A stretch of DNA of 64,000 nucleotides. Source: Mycoplasma sp. Mirounga ES2805-ORL (GTDB lineage Bacteria > Bacillota_I > Bacilli_A > Mycoplasmatales > Metamycoplasmataceae). Each line of letters starts with the position of its first letter. Positions within the stretch are counted from its first letter, which is position 1. The translations under genes were made by a program, and so were the position numbers. Under the pieces are notes generated by a model. The model saw nothing but the letters and a program-made list of their open reading frames with translations, did no database searches and had not been told where the DNA came from. Shown here one piece after another: positions 10,314-22,370 of the stretch. The stretch is taken from positions 496,001 to 560,000 of the forward strand of contig NZ_CP070947.1 in the NCBI RefSeq assembly GCF_017084445.1, in the 5' to 3' direction.

Positions 10314-12267
10314 ATTTAATCCTTTTATATTTTTTAATACTCTTTCTACGTTTTATAAATCTAAATATAGGCTCAATACTATATGAAATTAAAATTAATA
10401 TACTTATTATAACAATTGTTATTAAAGCATATTTATATGATTGAATTATTCTAAATTTAATTGGTTCTGTTCCATATATTTGATTATTTAAAATTCATGT
10501 TGTTAAGGTTTGTCCTTGATTTAATAGTCCAAAATTAGGATTAAAACTCATACCGAGAGTTAGAAAAATTGGCGCAGTTTCCGAAATTATCCTGCTTATA
10601 GATATAATTGTACCTGATACGATACCCGCAATTGTTTTGGGCAAAATTATTTTTCTAAGAGTTTCTCATTTAGAAGCGCCAAGAGCTAATGATGCTTCTC
10701 GCAGTTCATTAGGAATATTAGAAATTATTTGTTCAATACTTCTTGTATAAGCTGGCAAGATCACCAAAACCATTGTTAAAGCACCTGCTAGCAAACTTGT
10801 TTTTCCTGTTGCTCTTAAACCTATTAAATCAAGAAATAAAATCATTCCGAAAATTCCAAATAGTATTGATGGCGTACCACCTAATGAATCTAAGAAAAAT
10901 TTAACGACTTTCCCAAAAAAAGAATTTTTAGCATATTCAGATAAATATATTGCTGTGAATAGTGCTAAAGGAAATGCAATCACAATTGTTACAACTACTA
11001 ACAAAATTGTTCATAATAAAGCGTTCATTAAGCCTGGTTTTTTTGGATTAAAATCATATAAATAAAAACCTTGCGATCCTATAATAAATATGTCAAACAT
11101 AATTCATAATATTATTGAAATTAATGAAATAGCACAAATTATCTCTCAAAAAATCATTCATAGCGTATTTATTTTTTTTAAAAATAAATTTCTTTTAAAA
11201 CGTTCTTGACGTTTGCCTTTTGCTAAAAAGCAACTTATACAAATTGTTTTTACTGCGGAAAACATTTTTTTAAAAACATAATTTATATAAAAAAGTAAAT
11301 AATAAATAACATAAATAGGCAATATAAATATATCCTTAACAATTAGGAAACATTTTTTAGTTTTAAATGGCGCTGGTTTTGAAAACTTCTTTTTTGAAGA
11401 AATGTAAGTCATAACCAAAACCAAAAGCATAATTATGATAAATAAACTTAAACCCATCGCGAAGGCATTATGAACAATTATTGGATCATTGCTATCAGTA
11501 AACATAAACCCAGCAATAGCAGATGCTAAAGTGTTATAACTTTGATTAAAAAAGCCTAATCCCTCTTTTAAAACATCTTTAGGTACAGAAGTGGACAAAA
11601 CCATTGATGTTGCCATCGTTTCTCCAATAGCTCTTCCTAAAGATACAATCATGGCAACAAAAATTCCTGGCTTAATAGATTTTAAAGCTATTGAATATAT
11701 AGCTTTCGTTTTGGTATTGCCTAACGCAATAGAAGACTCTAATAACGTTGGTTTAACTAAATAAAGTTGATTAGTTATTAGTGAAACCATGGTGGGTATT
11801 ATCATTATCGATAGCATTAGTGTTGCATTAAATATTGTAAGTTTACTTGTTGTGTGTGTTATGAAAGAAGATAATTTGCCTAGTGAATTTATGGCAAAAA
11901 TACCATAAATAACCGAAGGGACACCAGCTAAAATATCTATAATTATTCTAAAAAATTTACTAAATTTAACCGTTCTATATCTAATTAATATCGCTAATCT
12001 TTTTGAAATAGGAAGCGCTATTAAAATAGCACCAAAACTTGTTACCAACGTAACAAACAAAGCAGATAGAATTCCAAAGTTTTTTATATCACTAGAAAAA
12101 AATATTTTAATAAATTTTTTACCTTTTATTGCTGGTCATGAATTGTATAAAATAAATCCAAACATTAATACTAACATAACAATAGAAAAAGATGCTATAA
12201 GGTGAATCAAAAATTTAACAAGCTTGTCTTTTTTAATTTTGGAATCTATTTTTTTCTGATTTACCAT
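10306..12267 (-). CDS. pstA: Fused phosphate ABC permease PstC-PstA
   Basis: One uninterrupted 653-residue frame contains both permease subunits of the Pst importer. Residues from about 20 to 285 are PstC-like (GVPSVIYGIFAINSLG, then SIALGNTKTKAIYSIALKSIKPGI and GRAIGETMA, the EAA loop). After a basic linker of about 70 residues with further hydrophobic segments, a PstA-like half follows (LGGTPSILFGIFGM, ASLALGASKWETLRKIILP). In most bacteria these are two genes. A single fused permease of about this size is known from Mycoplasma genitalium (MG411). An in-frame TGA (W) at 11155-11157 is read through at the junction. The start at 12267 follows AGAAAGG. Confidence 0.94.
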
Positions 12268-12385
12268 AAGACCTTTCTAAAAAACTTAAATAGAAAATCT
12301 ATTTAAGTTAAATTATTAATATTTAAATTAATGTGAATGGCTTTCATGGAAAAATAATAACAAAAAAATCTTCTAGAAAACAAAA

Positions 12386-13654
12386 TTACAGTTCTTTTTT
12401 TACTGTTGTTTGCATATTGAAATTTTTTATCTCACTTGGTGGCGATTGATTATTATTAAATTCTTCGATTATATTGTCTTTTGCTAGTAATTTTTTATAT
12501 AAAAATTCAATTAGTAATGCTCCTAGCGGTGCTGTAAATAATATAGAAATAACGGCAGCAGATAAAACCAATTGTCCCGATGACAAACCTGCCGATAATG
12601 CTATTGAACCTATAGCAGCTTGGACTGTTGCTTTTGGAATATAGGATATAAGGCAAAATATTTTTTCTTTGATATTTAAACCTGTTTTAATAAGAGATAA
12701 TAAAACCCCTATTCCTCTTGCTAATAATGCAATAGTAATTAAAATAATTAACATTCACCAGTTAGATTCTAGAGAAGATAAATTTACAGTAGCTCCAACA
12801 AGAGTAAATAAAATAATTTCACCTATTACTCACATATTTGAATATGATTTTTCGATATCAACAACACCTTTTTTAGATGTTTTTTGCAAAGCAATACTCA
12901 TGCTAATGATAGATAGTAATGATGAAATTGGAACTCAATAACCTCATTCTTTTTCTATGCCGAACACCGTAAAAGAAAAAACTATCATTAATATAACTTT
13001 AAAAATGGTTAAAATATTAAATTTATTAAAAAACAACCCAAAAATCCAACCCACTAAAATGCCTAAGAATACACCTATAAATATTGACAAAGGTGCCTTT
13101 ATTATTGTTCAAGCATCAATTGAATTATTTGTTAAAAAACTTAATAATGTATAAAAAATAATAATTGTATATATGTCATCAACTGAAGCTCCAGCCAAAA
13201 CTAAATGCGGAACTTTTTTATTTTCGCCATATCTTTCTCTAATTATTTTAAGCATTGTTGGTACTATAACTGCTGGAGACACGGCAGCTAAAACTGTGCC
13301 CATTAATGCAGCGCTTGTATAGTTTAAGTTAGGAAATAACACCGGAGCCAATAATGTTATTGCTATTATTTCAAATGTGGCGGGTAGAAACGACATTAAA
13401 ATGGCTGATCTACCAATTTGTTTTAAATCTGTGGTTTTTAGTTTTAAACCTGCCCTAGTTAGAATAATAATTAATGCTATAGATCTTAACTCTGAGGAAA
13501 TATCTAAAACGGAAGAATCTATTAAACTAAGTTCATGTGGCCCAATTACAACGCCAACAATTATCATTCCAATCAATGGTGGAAGATACATTTTTTTAAA
13601 AAGGAAACCAACTAAAAAACCTAGACCTAAAATTAAAGCAAGACTTAATATCAT
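12386..13654 (-). CDS. Cation:proton antiporter, CPA1/NhaP-like
   Basis: The protein has 422 residues with about 12 hydrophobic segments and no soluble TrkA-N tail. The text GLGFLVGFLFKKMYLPPLIG, the IIILTRAGLKL segment and AAVSPAVIVPTMLKI in the ion-binding region fit the monovalent cation:proton antiporter superfamily. Paired acidic residues follow in GASVDDIYTIIIFY. It would exchange Na+ or K+ for H+ across the membrane. AAGGAGGTATAGTT before the ATG is the strongest ribosome-binding site around here. It lies 22 bases after pstS and upstream of pstCA, so it appears to be part of the phosphate operon, which is unusual. Confidence 0.88.
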
Positions 13655-13676
13655 AACTATACCTCCTTATCTTATT

Positions 13677-14768
13677 TTATAAATTTAAACCATAAACGCA
13701 ATTGTGCTTAGAAACATATTTATTTAATTTTAAAGAATCGTTTTTAATAGCATTAAACAATTCTTCGTCGGATTTATTAAGATTATTTTGTAATAATAAC
13801 TGTTCTGTGTTAAGCGGAATAAACCCTTTCTTCTCAATATATTTTTGAAAATCTGCAGATAGTATGTATTCAATGAATAATTTTGCTTCTTCATCTTTGG
13901 TATCGAAAATTGCATTAAAAGGACGAGTTCAAGAATAATTACCATTTATAACATTTTCAATTGTTGGAATTCAAATTGTAGAAGAATCTACTCTAATGTT
14001 TGCTATTTTTACTAAACTATTTTTATTTTTCAATGCAAAATCAAGTGAAACATATGTTAAAGAACCTTCCTTATCTTCAACAACTTGAAAAGCACTTGAA
14101 TTAGGTTCTTTACTTATTTTATTTTCTTCAGGAAGAACAATATGATTTTCAATATCTTGTTTTTCAGATTCTGACAAAATACTTTTGTCGTATTTTAAAA
14201 GTGTATGCATAAATCCATGTGCCGTGCCAGAATTTTTCTTTCCTCCTAATCTTCCTAAAGCAATAACTTTACTATTTGATTTTTTATCAAGATTAAAAAT
14301 TAATTCTGACCACGTTACAACCTGCCCTTTATAAAGCTTAATTAAAGATTGCATATCCATTAACGGTGCTTTCTGATCCTTTGTTTTTAAATTGTGTGGT
14401 AAATGAACGATAATTGCAATAGCATCAATTGCTCATGTAATTGTTCTTAAATCTTTATTTAATCAAACGGGTGTTTTAGTGCTGGATGTAATTGCTATAT
14501 TGTTATTACTCTTGCCTTTTTCTTTATTTATAGACTTAATGCCAGAACCGCTTCCGGTACTTGTATACTGCAATTTTCCTTTTGAGATATTTTCAACATC
14601 TTTTAATATTGGTAAAACAGATGAAGATCCTTCTGCAATAATTGTTTTATTTATTTTATATTTATCTAAATTAGGAGCTTGAATAGAGTTGTGCAAAAAA
14701 CCACAAGATGTAGTAGTAAATGGTATTGCTAAAACGCTAGAAAAAAGGAAAAATATTTTTTTGTTCAC
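13677..14768 (-). CDS. pstS: Phosphate-binding lipoprotein PstS-like
   Basis: This is a 363-residue lipoprotein. A K-rich start and hydrophobic segment end in the lipobox TTTSCGF (Cys22), so it is acylated and faces outward. Phosphate-binding text follows: AEGSSSVLPIL (the family's GSS/T loop), STGSGSGIKSI, ALGRLGGKKNSGTAHGF and LTYVSLDFAL. These match PstS loops that hold phosphate. The start is GTG, with no Shine-Dalgarno sequence. A TAATAT box lies 7 to 12 bases upstream (14775-14780), so a leaderless transcript is plausible. It is the first gene of the pst operon and is divergent from hpt. Confidence 0.88.
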
Positions 14769-14905
14769 AACAATATATTAAACAAAAAAGTGTTTTATTT
14801 TTAAAAGATAATTTATTTTGTTTCTATCAATAAAAACTAGTTTCCATATTTTTTTCACAAATATGAAAATAATCTAAAAATCTTAAATGTGTTTTTTGGT
14901 TAATA

Positions 14906-14964
14906 TATACTTTCAAAGTAAAAGGATGAACTTTTCAACTTTTACAAATTATTAAGAAAAGTTG
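14906..14964 (+). promoter_or_regulatory. hpt promoter -10 and 5'-leader hairpin
   Basis: TATACT at 14906-14911 is a likely -10 for the purine salvage operon. Downstream, CAACTTTT (14936-14943) can pair perfectly with AAAAGTTG (14957-14964) just before the GAGGGTG ribosome-binding site of hpt. The stem could influence ribosome access. This is inferred from base pairing only. Confidence 0.4.
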
Positions 14965-14974
14965 AGGGTGCATA

Positions 14975-16787
<1,813 letters not shown>

Positions 16788-16788
<1 letters not shown>

Positions 16789-18218
16789 TGAATATTTATG
16801 AAAACCCTCTTTGTACAAGATACGCAAGCAAAAAAATGAAGTACATTTTTTCACCAGAATTCAAGTTTAAAAGTTGAAGGAAGATGTGACTATATTTAGC
16901 AGAAAGTCAAAAGGAATTAGGCTTGTCTTTTATAACTCAAGATCAAATAGACGATTTAAAAAAACACTTATCAAAAATCGATTTTGATACAGCAAGAAAA
17001 CTTGAAAAAGAATTTAAACATGATGTAATGGCTCATATAAATGCGTTTGGTATGGACGCTCAATTAGCAAAACCTATAATTCATTTAGGCGCTACTAGTG
17101 CTTATGTAGGAGATAATACTGACTTAATTCAAATTAAAGAAGGTTTGTTGCTAATTAAACAAAGACTACTCAATGTTATCAATGAGTTAGCTATATTTTC
17201 TAATAAATATAAAGATATTCCTTGCCTAGGATATACACATTTCCAACCAGCACAATTAACAACAGTTGGCAAAAGAGCAACCCTATGATTGCAATCATTT
17301 ATGTTTGACCTAGAGGATATTGAAAACAAAATAATCAACTTAAAATTTAGAGGGGTAAAAGGTACAACAGGCACGCAAGCTAGCTTTAAAGAATTGTTTA
17401 AAGGATCATATAAAAAAGTTAGACAATTGGATGAATTAGTATCTAAAAAAGCAGGATTCAAAAAAAGACAACTTGTTTCAGGTCAAACATATGATAGAAA
17501 ACAAGACACATTTATTTTGCAAACACTAGCTAATATAGCTGCTAGTTCGGCAAAAATAACTAATGACCTTAGATTGCTTCAACACCTTAATGAATTTGAA
17601 GAACCTTTTGGCCAAAAACAAATAGGCTCAAGCGCAATGGCCTATAAAAAAAATCCAATAAAATGCGAACGAGTTAGCGCCTTATCTAAATTTGTTATTT
17701 CAAACGAACTCAATGGGCACCTAGTAAGTTCAAGTCAATGATTTGAAAGAACCTTAGATGATTCAGCTAATAAAAGATTATCTTATCCACAATGCTTTTT
17801 AGCTGTTGATTCTATCTTAGTTTTACTAAATAAAATAATTAAAGATGGCACTATTTATCCAAAAATTATTAGTAAGAATCTAGAAAAAGAATTACCTTTT
17901 ATAGCAACTGAAAATATTATTATGAGAGCTGTTGAAAAAGGAATGGATAGACAGAAAGTCCATGAAATAATCCGAGAACTTTCAATGGTAGAAATTAAAA
18001 AAATTAAAATGGAAGGCAAAGAAAATAATTTAATCCATTCAATAATTCAAGATGGAAGATTAAAAATTATTGAGGAGGATTTAAAGGATATTTCAAATCC
18101 CGAAAATTACATAGGTTTTTCAATTCAACAAGTTGATGATTTTTTAAATGAAGTGAATAGGATTATATTAAAAAATAAAAAATATATTATTAGTGAAGAT
18201 GAAGAAATTAATGTTTAA
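16788..18218 (+). CDS. purB: Adenylosuccinate lyase
   Basis: This is a 476-residue fumarase/aspartase-superfamily enzyme. It splits adenylosuccinate to AMP and fumarate, completing conversion of salvaged hypoxanthine to AMP. It shows HDVMAHINAFG, HLGATSAYVGDN, TCLGY-type TH motifs (GYTHFQPAQLTTVGKRA) and the superfamily signature GSSAMAYKKNPIKCE with the catalytic serine. The gene begins with the last base of the purA stop. Confidence 0.98.
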
Positions 18219-18230
18219 AGGAGAATAGGT

Positions 18231-19562
18231 ATGTACGATGTTTTAATTATAGGAGCTGGGCCTGGAGGAATTTATTCAGCTTATGAATTAACTAAAAAAA
18301 ATAATAAATTAAAAATAGGTTTATTTGAAAAAGGGCCAGATCTAGAAACTAGATGTAAAGGTGGCCATTCAATTATGTATGGTTTTGGTGGGGCAGGTGC
18401 TTTTAGCGATGGAAAATATAATATAACAAACGAATTTGGAGGGACACTATTTGAGCACATAGGCAAAGATACAGCAACCGAATTAATGGAATATGTTGAT
18501 AAAGTTAATTGTGAATATGGAGGTTCTAAAGCTAAACTTTATGTTAACACTAACTCAAGCTTAAAAACAGTTTGCTTAAATAATGACTTGCACTTATTAA
18601 GTGCTAAGGTAAGGCATTTAGGTACAGATATAAACCAAGTTGTTCTTGGAAACTTATATAAATTTTTAAAAAATAAAGTTGATATTCATTTCAATAATGC
18701 TATTGAATCAATAAAAAAAGTTGATGGTATTTTTTATGTTACGGATGAAAAAAATAAAATCTATAAATCTAAAAAAGTAATTATAAGCACAGGCAGAAGC
18801 GGTAGCAAATGAATGGAAAAAATTAGTGATAAACTAAACTTAAAAACAAAAAGCAATAGAGTGGATATTGGCGTTAGAGTTGAAGTTCCTTATGAAGTTT
18901 TCAGACACTTAACAGATGAGCTCTATGAATCAAAATTAGTTTATCAAACTAAGAAATATGGAGACAAAGTAAGAACTTTTTGTATGAACCCTAAAGGTTT
19001 TGTTGTTGTTGAAAATACAGATGGTTTATTAACCGCAAATGGTCATAGTTATGATGGCGAAGAACTACAATCAGCTAATACAAATTTTGCTTTATTAGTT
19101 TCACAAGCATTTACTGAACCATTTAAAAATTCAAATGAGTACGGCGAATCAATAGCAAAATTAAGTAACATGTTAGGAGGCGGGGTTATAGTTCAAAGAT
19201 TTGGAGACTTGACTAAAGGACATAGAAGTACAAAGTCTAGAATTGACCAGGGATTTCTAGAACCCACATTAAACGCTACGCCAGGCGATCTATCTCTTGT
19301 TTTACCAAAAAGACTTCTTGATGACATTATTGAAATGATTTACACATTAGATAAGATTGCTCCAGGCACAGCTAATGCTGATACATTATTATATGGAGTT
19401 GAAGTAAAGTTCTACAACATGGAGGTTGATGTTAATAATAACTTAGAAACATCAATTGAAGGTTTATTTTGCATAGGCGATACATCTGGCGTTACTCACT
19501 CATTAAGCCATGCTTCAGCTTCTGGCGTTTATGTTGCAAGATATCTTCTTAATCAAAAATAA
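18231..19562 (+). CDS. FAD-dependent oxidoreductase (COG2509-like)
   Basis: The protein has 443 residues and starts with a Rossmann dinucleotide-binding motif (LIIGAGPGGIYSAYEL, residues about 5-20). A conserved RCKGGHSIMYGFGGAGAFSDGK block is typical of uncharacterised FAD-dependent dehydrogenases related to BaiN/HI0933 and COG2509 proteins. The C-terminal FAD motif LFCIGDTSGVTHSLSHASAS is also clear. Substrate is unknown. It follows purB by 12 bases with AAAGGAG before the ATG, so it is co-transcribed with the purine genes, although no metabolic link is evident. A terminator follows. Confidence 0.85.
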
Positions 19563-19585
19563 TATAAACAAGTCATAGATAAATC

Positions 19586-19606
19586 CCATATCAATATATG
19601 GTTTTT
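19586..19606 (+). terminator. Terminator of the hpt-purA-purB operon
   Basis: CCATAT pairs with ATATGG around a short loop and is followed by TTTTT, 24 bases after the stop of the oxidoreductase gene. Confidence 0.6.
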
Positions 19607-19616
19607 ATCAATCAAT

Positions 19617-19660
19617 TTATCACATAATATTATTATTATCACATAAAAACACTATATAAT
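19617..19660 (+). promoter_or_regulatory. fic promoter with paired direct repeats
   Basis: The 11-mer TTATCACATAA occurs at 19617-19627 and again at 19636-19646, with starts 19 bases apart. A TATAAT box lies at 19655-19660, and the -35 position falls inside the second repeat. The arrangement looks like an operator for a dimeric regulator. The winged-helix tail of the Fic protein itself is one candidate binder. Confidence 0.5.
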
Positions 19661-19690
19661 TATGTTATAAATCAGAATAAAGGGGTATTC

Positions 19691-20752
19691 ATGAGGGTTT
19701 TTGACTATAAAAAAATTAGAGAAATAAAGTGTGACAATGAACTTGTTTTACTTGTTTCTCAAATAATGGAATACAACACTCGCTTAGAAGAACTTGTTAT
19801 AAAACCTGATGATGATTATTCCTATTTGAAAACACAATCGTTGGTTAATAGTATTCAAAGTTCAAATAAAATTGAAGGAATAATAACAACAAGATCAAGA
19901 TTGGTTAAAATACTTAACTCAAATGAGAATATTAAAACAAAGGATGATAAAGAAATTGCTGGATATAGTTATGTCCTGAAAAATATAAATAATTCTTTCA
20001 AAGACATTGGCCTAACTTCCAATATTATCCTTCAATTACATAGAGATTTATATAAGTTCACGAAAAAAAATTTTGGAGGTAGATACAAATCTATTCCAAA
20101 TCATATTGAAGAAATTAAAGATGGTGAAAGGAAAGTAAGATTTACCCCCTTGCAACCATATGAAGTAAAAGAGGCAATGGAAGAACTTTGCACAGAGTTC
20201 ATTAAAGAACTAAATTCTTATGAGATACACCCGTTAATTTTAATACCTATATTTATTTTAGATTTCTTATGTATTCACCCTTTTAATGATGGAAATGGAA
20301 GAATATCTAGACTTTTAAATAGTCTCCTTTTATATAAAAATAATTTTATGATTTCTCAATATATAAGTGTTGATAAACAAATTGAAAGTAATAAAACTCT
20401 TTATTATGAATCTTTAAGGTTAAGCAGCGCTGGTTGACATGAAAACAAAAATGATTACATGCCTTTTATAAAATTTTCCCTTAAGATGATTTTGGGAGCG
20501 TACAGAGAATTTGAATACAACATAGATTATAGAAATATAAAAAATAAATCAAGTTATAAACTTGTAAAAGAAGCAGCGTTTAATCAAATAGGTTCCTTTG
20601 ACAAAAAGCGAATGATGGAAGTTGTACCAAGTTTAAGTAGATCATCAATTGAAAAAGCTTTAAACAAACTAGAGCAAGAAAAAGTTATTATTAAAAAAGG
20701 GGTTGGAAGAGCAACTAAATACGTTTTGAATGGTGATGAAAATAGACAATAA
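19691..20752 (+). CDS. Fic-family AMP transferase, class II, with C-terminal winged helix
   Basis: This 353-residue protein carries the Fic catalytic motif HPFNDGNGRISR (H196), which normally transfers AMP from ATP to a hydroxyl of a target protein. The N-terminal inhibitory helix is present as SSNKIEGI (S58...E62-G63), placing it in class II, where the glutamate blocks ATP gamma-phosphate until released. The last 90 residues resemble a winged-helix DNA-binding domain (PSLSRSSIEKALNKLEQE, then a KKGVGRATKYVL wing). It has its own promoter and no adjacent antitoxin gene. The target is unknown. Related stand-alone Fic proteins are common in bacteria. Confidence 0.92.
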
Positions 20753-20858
20753 ATTAGAAAGTTTTTATTTCCTTATTTATTCATAACTTATTATTAAATG
20801 CAATAACTTTACTTTTGGAATTTATAAAATATTTTTAGAGAATAAATAAAAAATAGTT

Positions 20859-20864
20859 TATAAT
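20859..20864 (+). promoter_or_regulatory. -10 box of the small RNA candidate
   Basis: TATAAT lies at 20859-20864, with TTAGAG about 18 bases upstream as a poor -35. It is placed to start RNA at about 20871, at the foot of the first stem-loop. Confidence 0.5.
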
Positions 20865-20870
20865 GAATTT

Positions 20871-21020
20871 AATGCGTCCCCAATGACGGACGATTGCTAA
20901 TTAGTAGTTGATTAGCTTCTTGGAGTTATATTTTCTCTTTTCACTTGAATGATTCTTGTGTTTTTATGTGTAAAAATACAAACAGATGTTAATCTAAAAA
21001 GCTCATGTTTGAGCTTTTTT
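20871..21020 (+). ncRNA. Candidate structured small RNA or leader, function unknown
   Basis: This stretch of about 150 bases has its own -10 box and an end-to-end series of stems. CGTCC/GGACG lies near the 5' end. GCTAAT/ATTAGC comes next. GTGTTTTTA pairs with TAAAAATAC with one G-U pair. The last stem, AAAAAGCTCA/TGAGCTTTTT, is a perfect terminator. No ORF of useful size fits. It lies 36 bases before an RlmD-like gene, so it may be a terminated leader (riboswitch-like) or a free-standing RNA. I checked by eye for tmRNA, SRP RNA, RNase P RNA and common riboswitch cores and recognise none. Confidence 0.55.
20996..21020 (+). terminator. Intrinsic terminator of the small RNA candidate
   Basis: AAAAAGCTCA pairs with TGAGCTTTTT around TGTT and ends in a T run. 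It is one of the strongest terminators in the window. Confidence 0.85.
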
Positions 21021-21056
21021 ATTATTTTTATACTTAAATAAATTAAAATTAAAATT

Positions 21057-22370
21057 ATGAATTCAAATAACAAGTATAAAATTGGACAAATTTTGGATAA
21101 TATAAAAATTGGAGATCTTTCATATGAAGCTAGAGGTGAATATAGAGATGAAAACAATCACCTTATTTTAATAGACAACGCATTGCCTGAGGAAATAGTT
21201 AAAATTCAAATCACTCACACTTTTTCTAAATACTCAATTGCAAAAGTATTAAAAAGACACAAAGATTCCCAAATTAGAATACAAAACAATGATGAATCAT
21301 ATATTGGCGCGGCTCCTCTTTCGATAATTAGCTATGAAGAACAATTAAACTTTAAACTTAGAACAATAAATAACTTATTCAAACGAAACCTGGATATAAC
21401 GATAGATTCAATAACGGAATCTCCAAAACAATTATCTTATAGAAACAAAATCACTCTATTTCCTAAATTATTGAATAATAATAAAATGGCTTTGGGTATA
21501 AAAGATAAAAACTTGAATGAAATTATTATTCCTAACGAATACCTTCTAGCTAATGTAAATATTCAAAAATTTATAAAATTTTTAAATAAAAAGATTAATG
21601 AAAACTTTGATTTATTTGAAATTTTCAATTCATGCTCAAATATAATTTTAAGATCATCAAATATTGATAATAAATTACAAATCACTATAAATCTAAATAA
21701 AGAAATAAGAAACATAAACAGAAAGATTAAATCATTAAATGTAATTAATGAATACAATTATTCAATTATTATAAATAATACAAAGAGACAAAAAATCACT
21801 ATAGGTAATGATGAAAATATTGCAAGCATTGATAATTATAAATTCATTATGAACAATGACAGTTTTTTCCAAATAAATGAAGATTTAACTCCCGTGTTGT
21901 ATAAAAGCTTGTTAGATAAACTTGATTTAAATGAAAATCAAATCATTGTGGATGCATATTGTGGAATTGGTACAATTACCTTATATTTAGCACAAAAAAG
22001 TAAAAAAGTTTATGGATTAGAAATCATACCTAATGCAATCAAAAATGCTAAGCAAAATTCTATTATTAATAAAGTTTCTAATGCAGAATTTATTGTTGGA
22101 GACGTGTCTAAAACAATATCTAATATTAATGAAAAAATAGATGTTGTAGTTGTTGACCCTCCACGTATTGGATTAGATAAAAACTTTATTAATTCAATAA
22201 TAAAAATATCACCTAATGAAATAGGTTATATTAGTTGCAATCCTAGAACATTATGTAGAGATCTAAAAATATTCAAAGAACATGGATATGAAATAAAATA
22301 TATTCAAGGTTTTGATATGTTTCCCCAAACTTATCATATAGAAATGGTTTGTGTCCTTTACAAAAAGTAA
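21057..22370 (+). CDS. RlmD/RumA-type 23S rRNA (uracil-5-)-methyltransferase
   Basis: The protein has 437 residues. It opens with a TRAM-like domain, followed by a central domain and a SAM-dependent methyltransferase domain. The methyltransferase motifs are DAYCGIGTITLYLAQ (SAM), VVDPPRIGLD, and ISCNPRTLCRDL with the catalytic Cys394; the general-base Glu is in HIEMV (about 429). The four cysteines that hold the Fe-S cluster of E. coli RlmD are not visible; the CGGC position reads YIGAAPL. It is therefore a cluster-free member like several mollicute and Gram-positive homologues. The exact uridine (747, 1939 or another) cannot be told. It ends abutting polC in convergent orientation. Confidence 0.87.
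   Translation: MNSNNKYKIGQILDNIKIGDLSYEARGEYRDENNHLILIDNALPEEIVKIQITHTFSKYSIAKVLKRHKDSQIRIQNNDESYIGAAPLSIISYEEQLNFKLRTINNLFKRNLDITIDSITESPKQLSYRNKITLFPKLLNNNKMALGIKDKNLNEIIIPNEYLLANVNIQKFIKFLNKKINENFDLFEIFNSCSNIILRSSNIDNKLQITINLNKEIRNINRKIKSLNVINEYNYSIIINNTKRQKITIGNDENIASIDNYKFIMNNDSFFQINEDLTPVLYKSLLDKLDLNENQIIVDAYCGIGTITLYLAQKSKKVYGLEIIPNAIKNAKQNSIINKVSNAEFIVGDVSKTISNINEKIDVVVVDPPRIGLDKNFINSIIKISPNEIGYISCNPRTLCRDLKIFKEHGYEIKYIQGFDMFPQTYHIEMVCVLYKK

Noticed and set aside
14925-14957. Leader peptide MNFSTFTNY upstream of hpt
   Set aside because: The AGG touches the ATG directly, leaving no Shine-Dalgarno spacing, and the frame is too short to support. It is kept only as a remark in the leader finding.
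19617-19646. CRISPR-like repeats upstream of fic
   Set aside because: There are only two 11-base copies with an 8-base gap. This is operator-sized, and no array or cas gene was seen anywhere in the window.
20871-21020. tmRNA, SRP RNA or a known riboswitch at this locus
   Set aside because: I could not find the SRP GGAAGCAGC core, a tRNA-like end with CCA, or the conserved core of purine, SAM, TPP, preQ1 or T-box elements.
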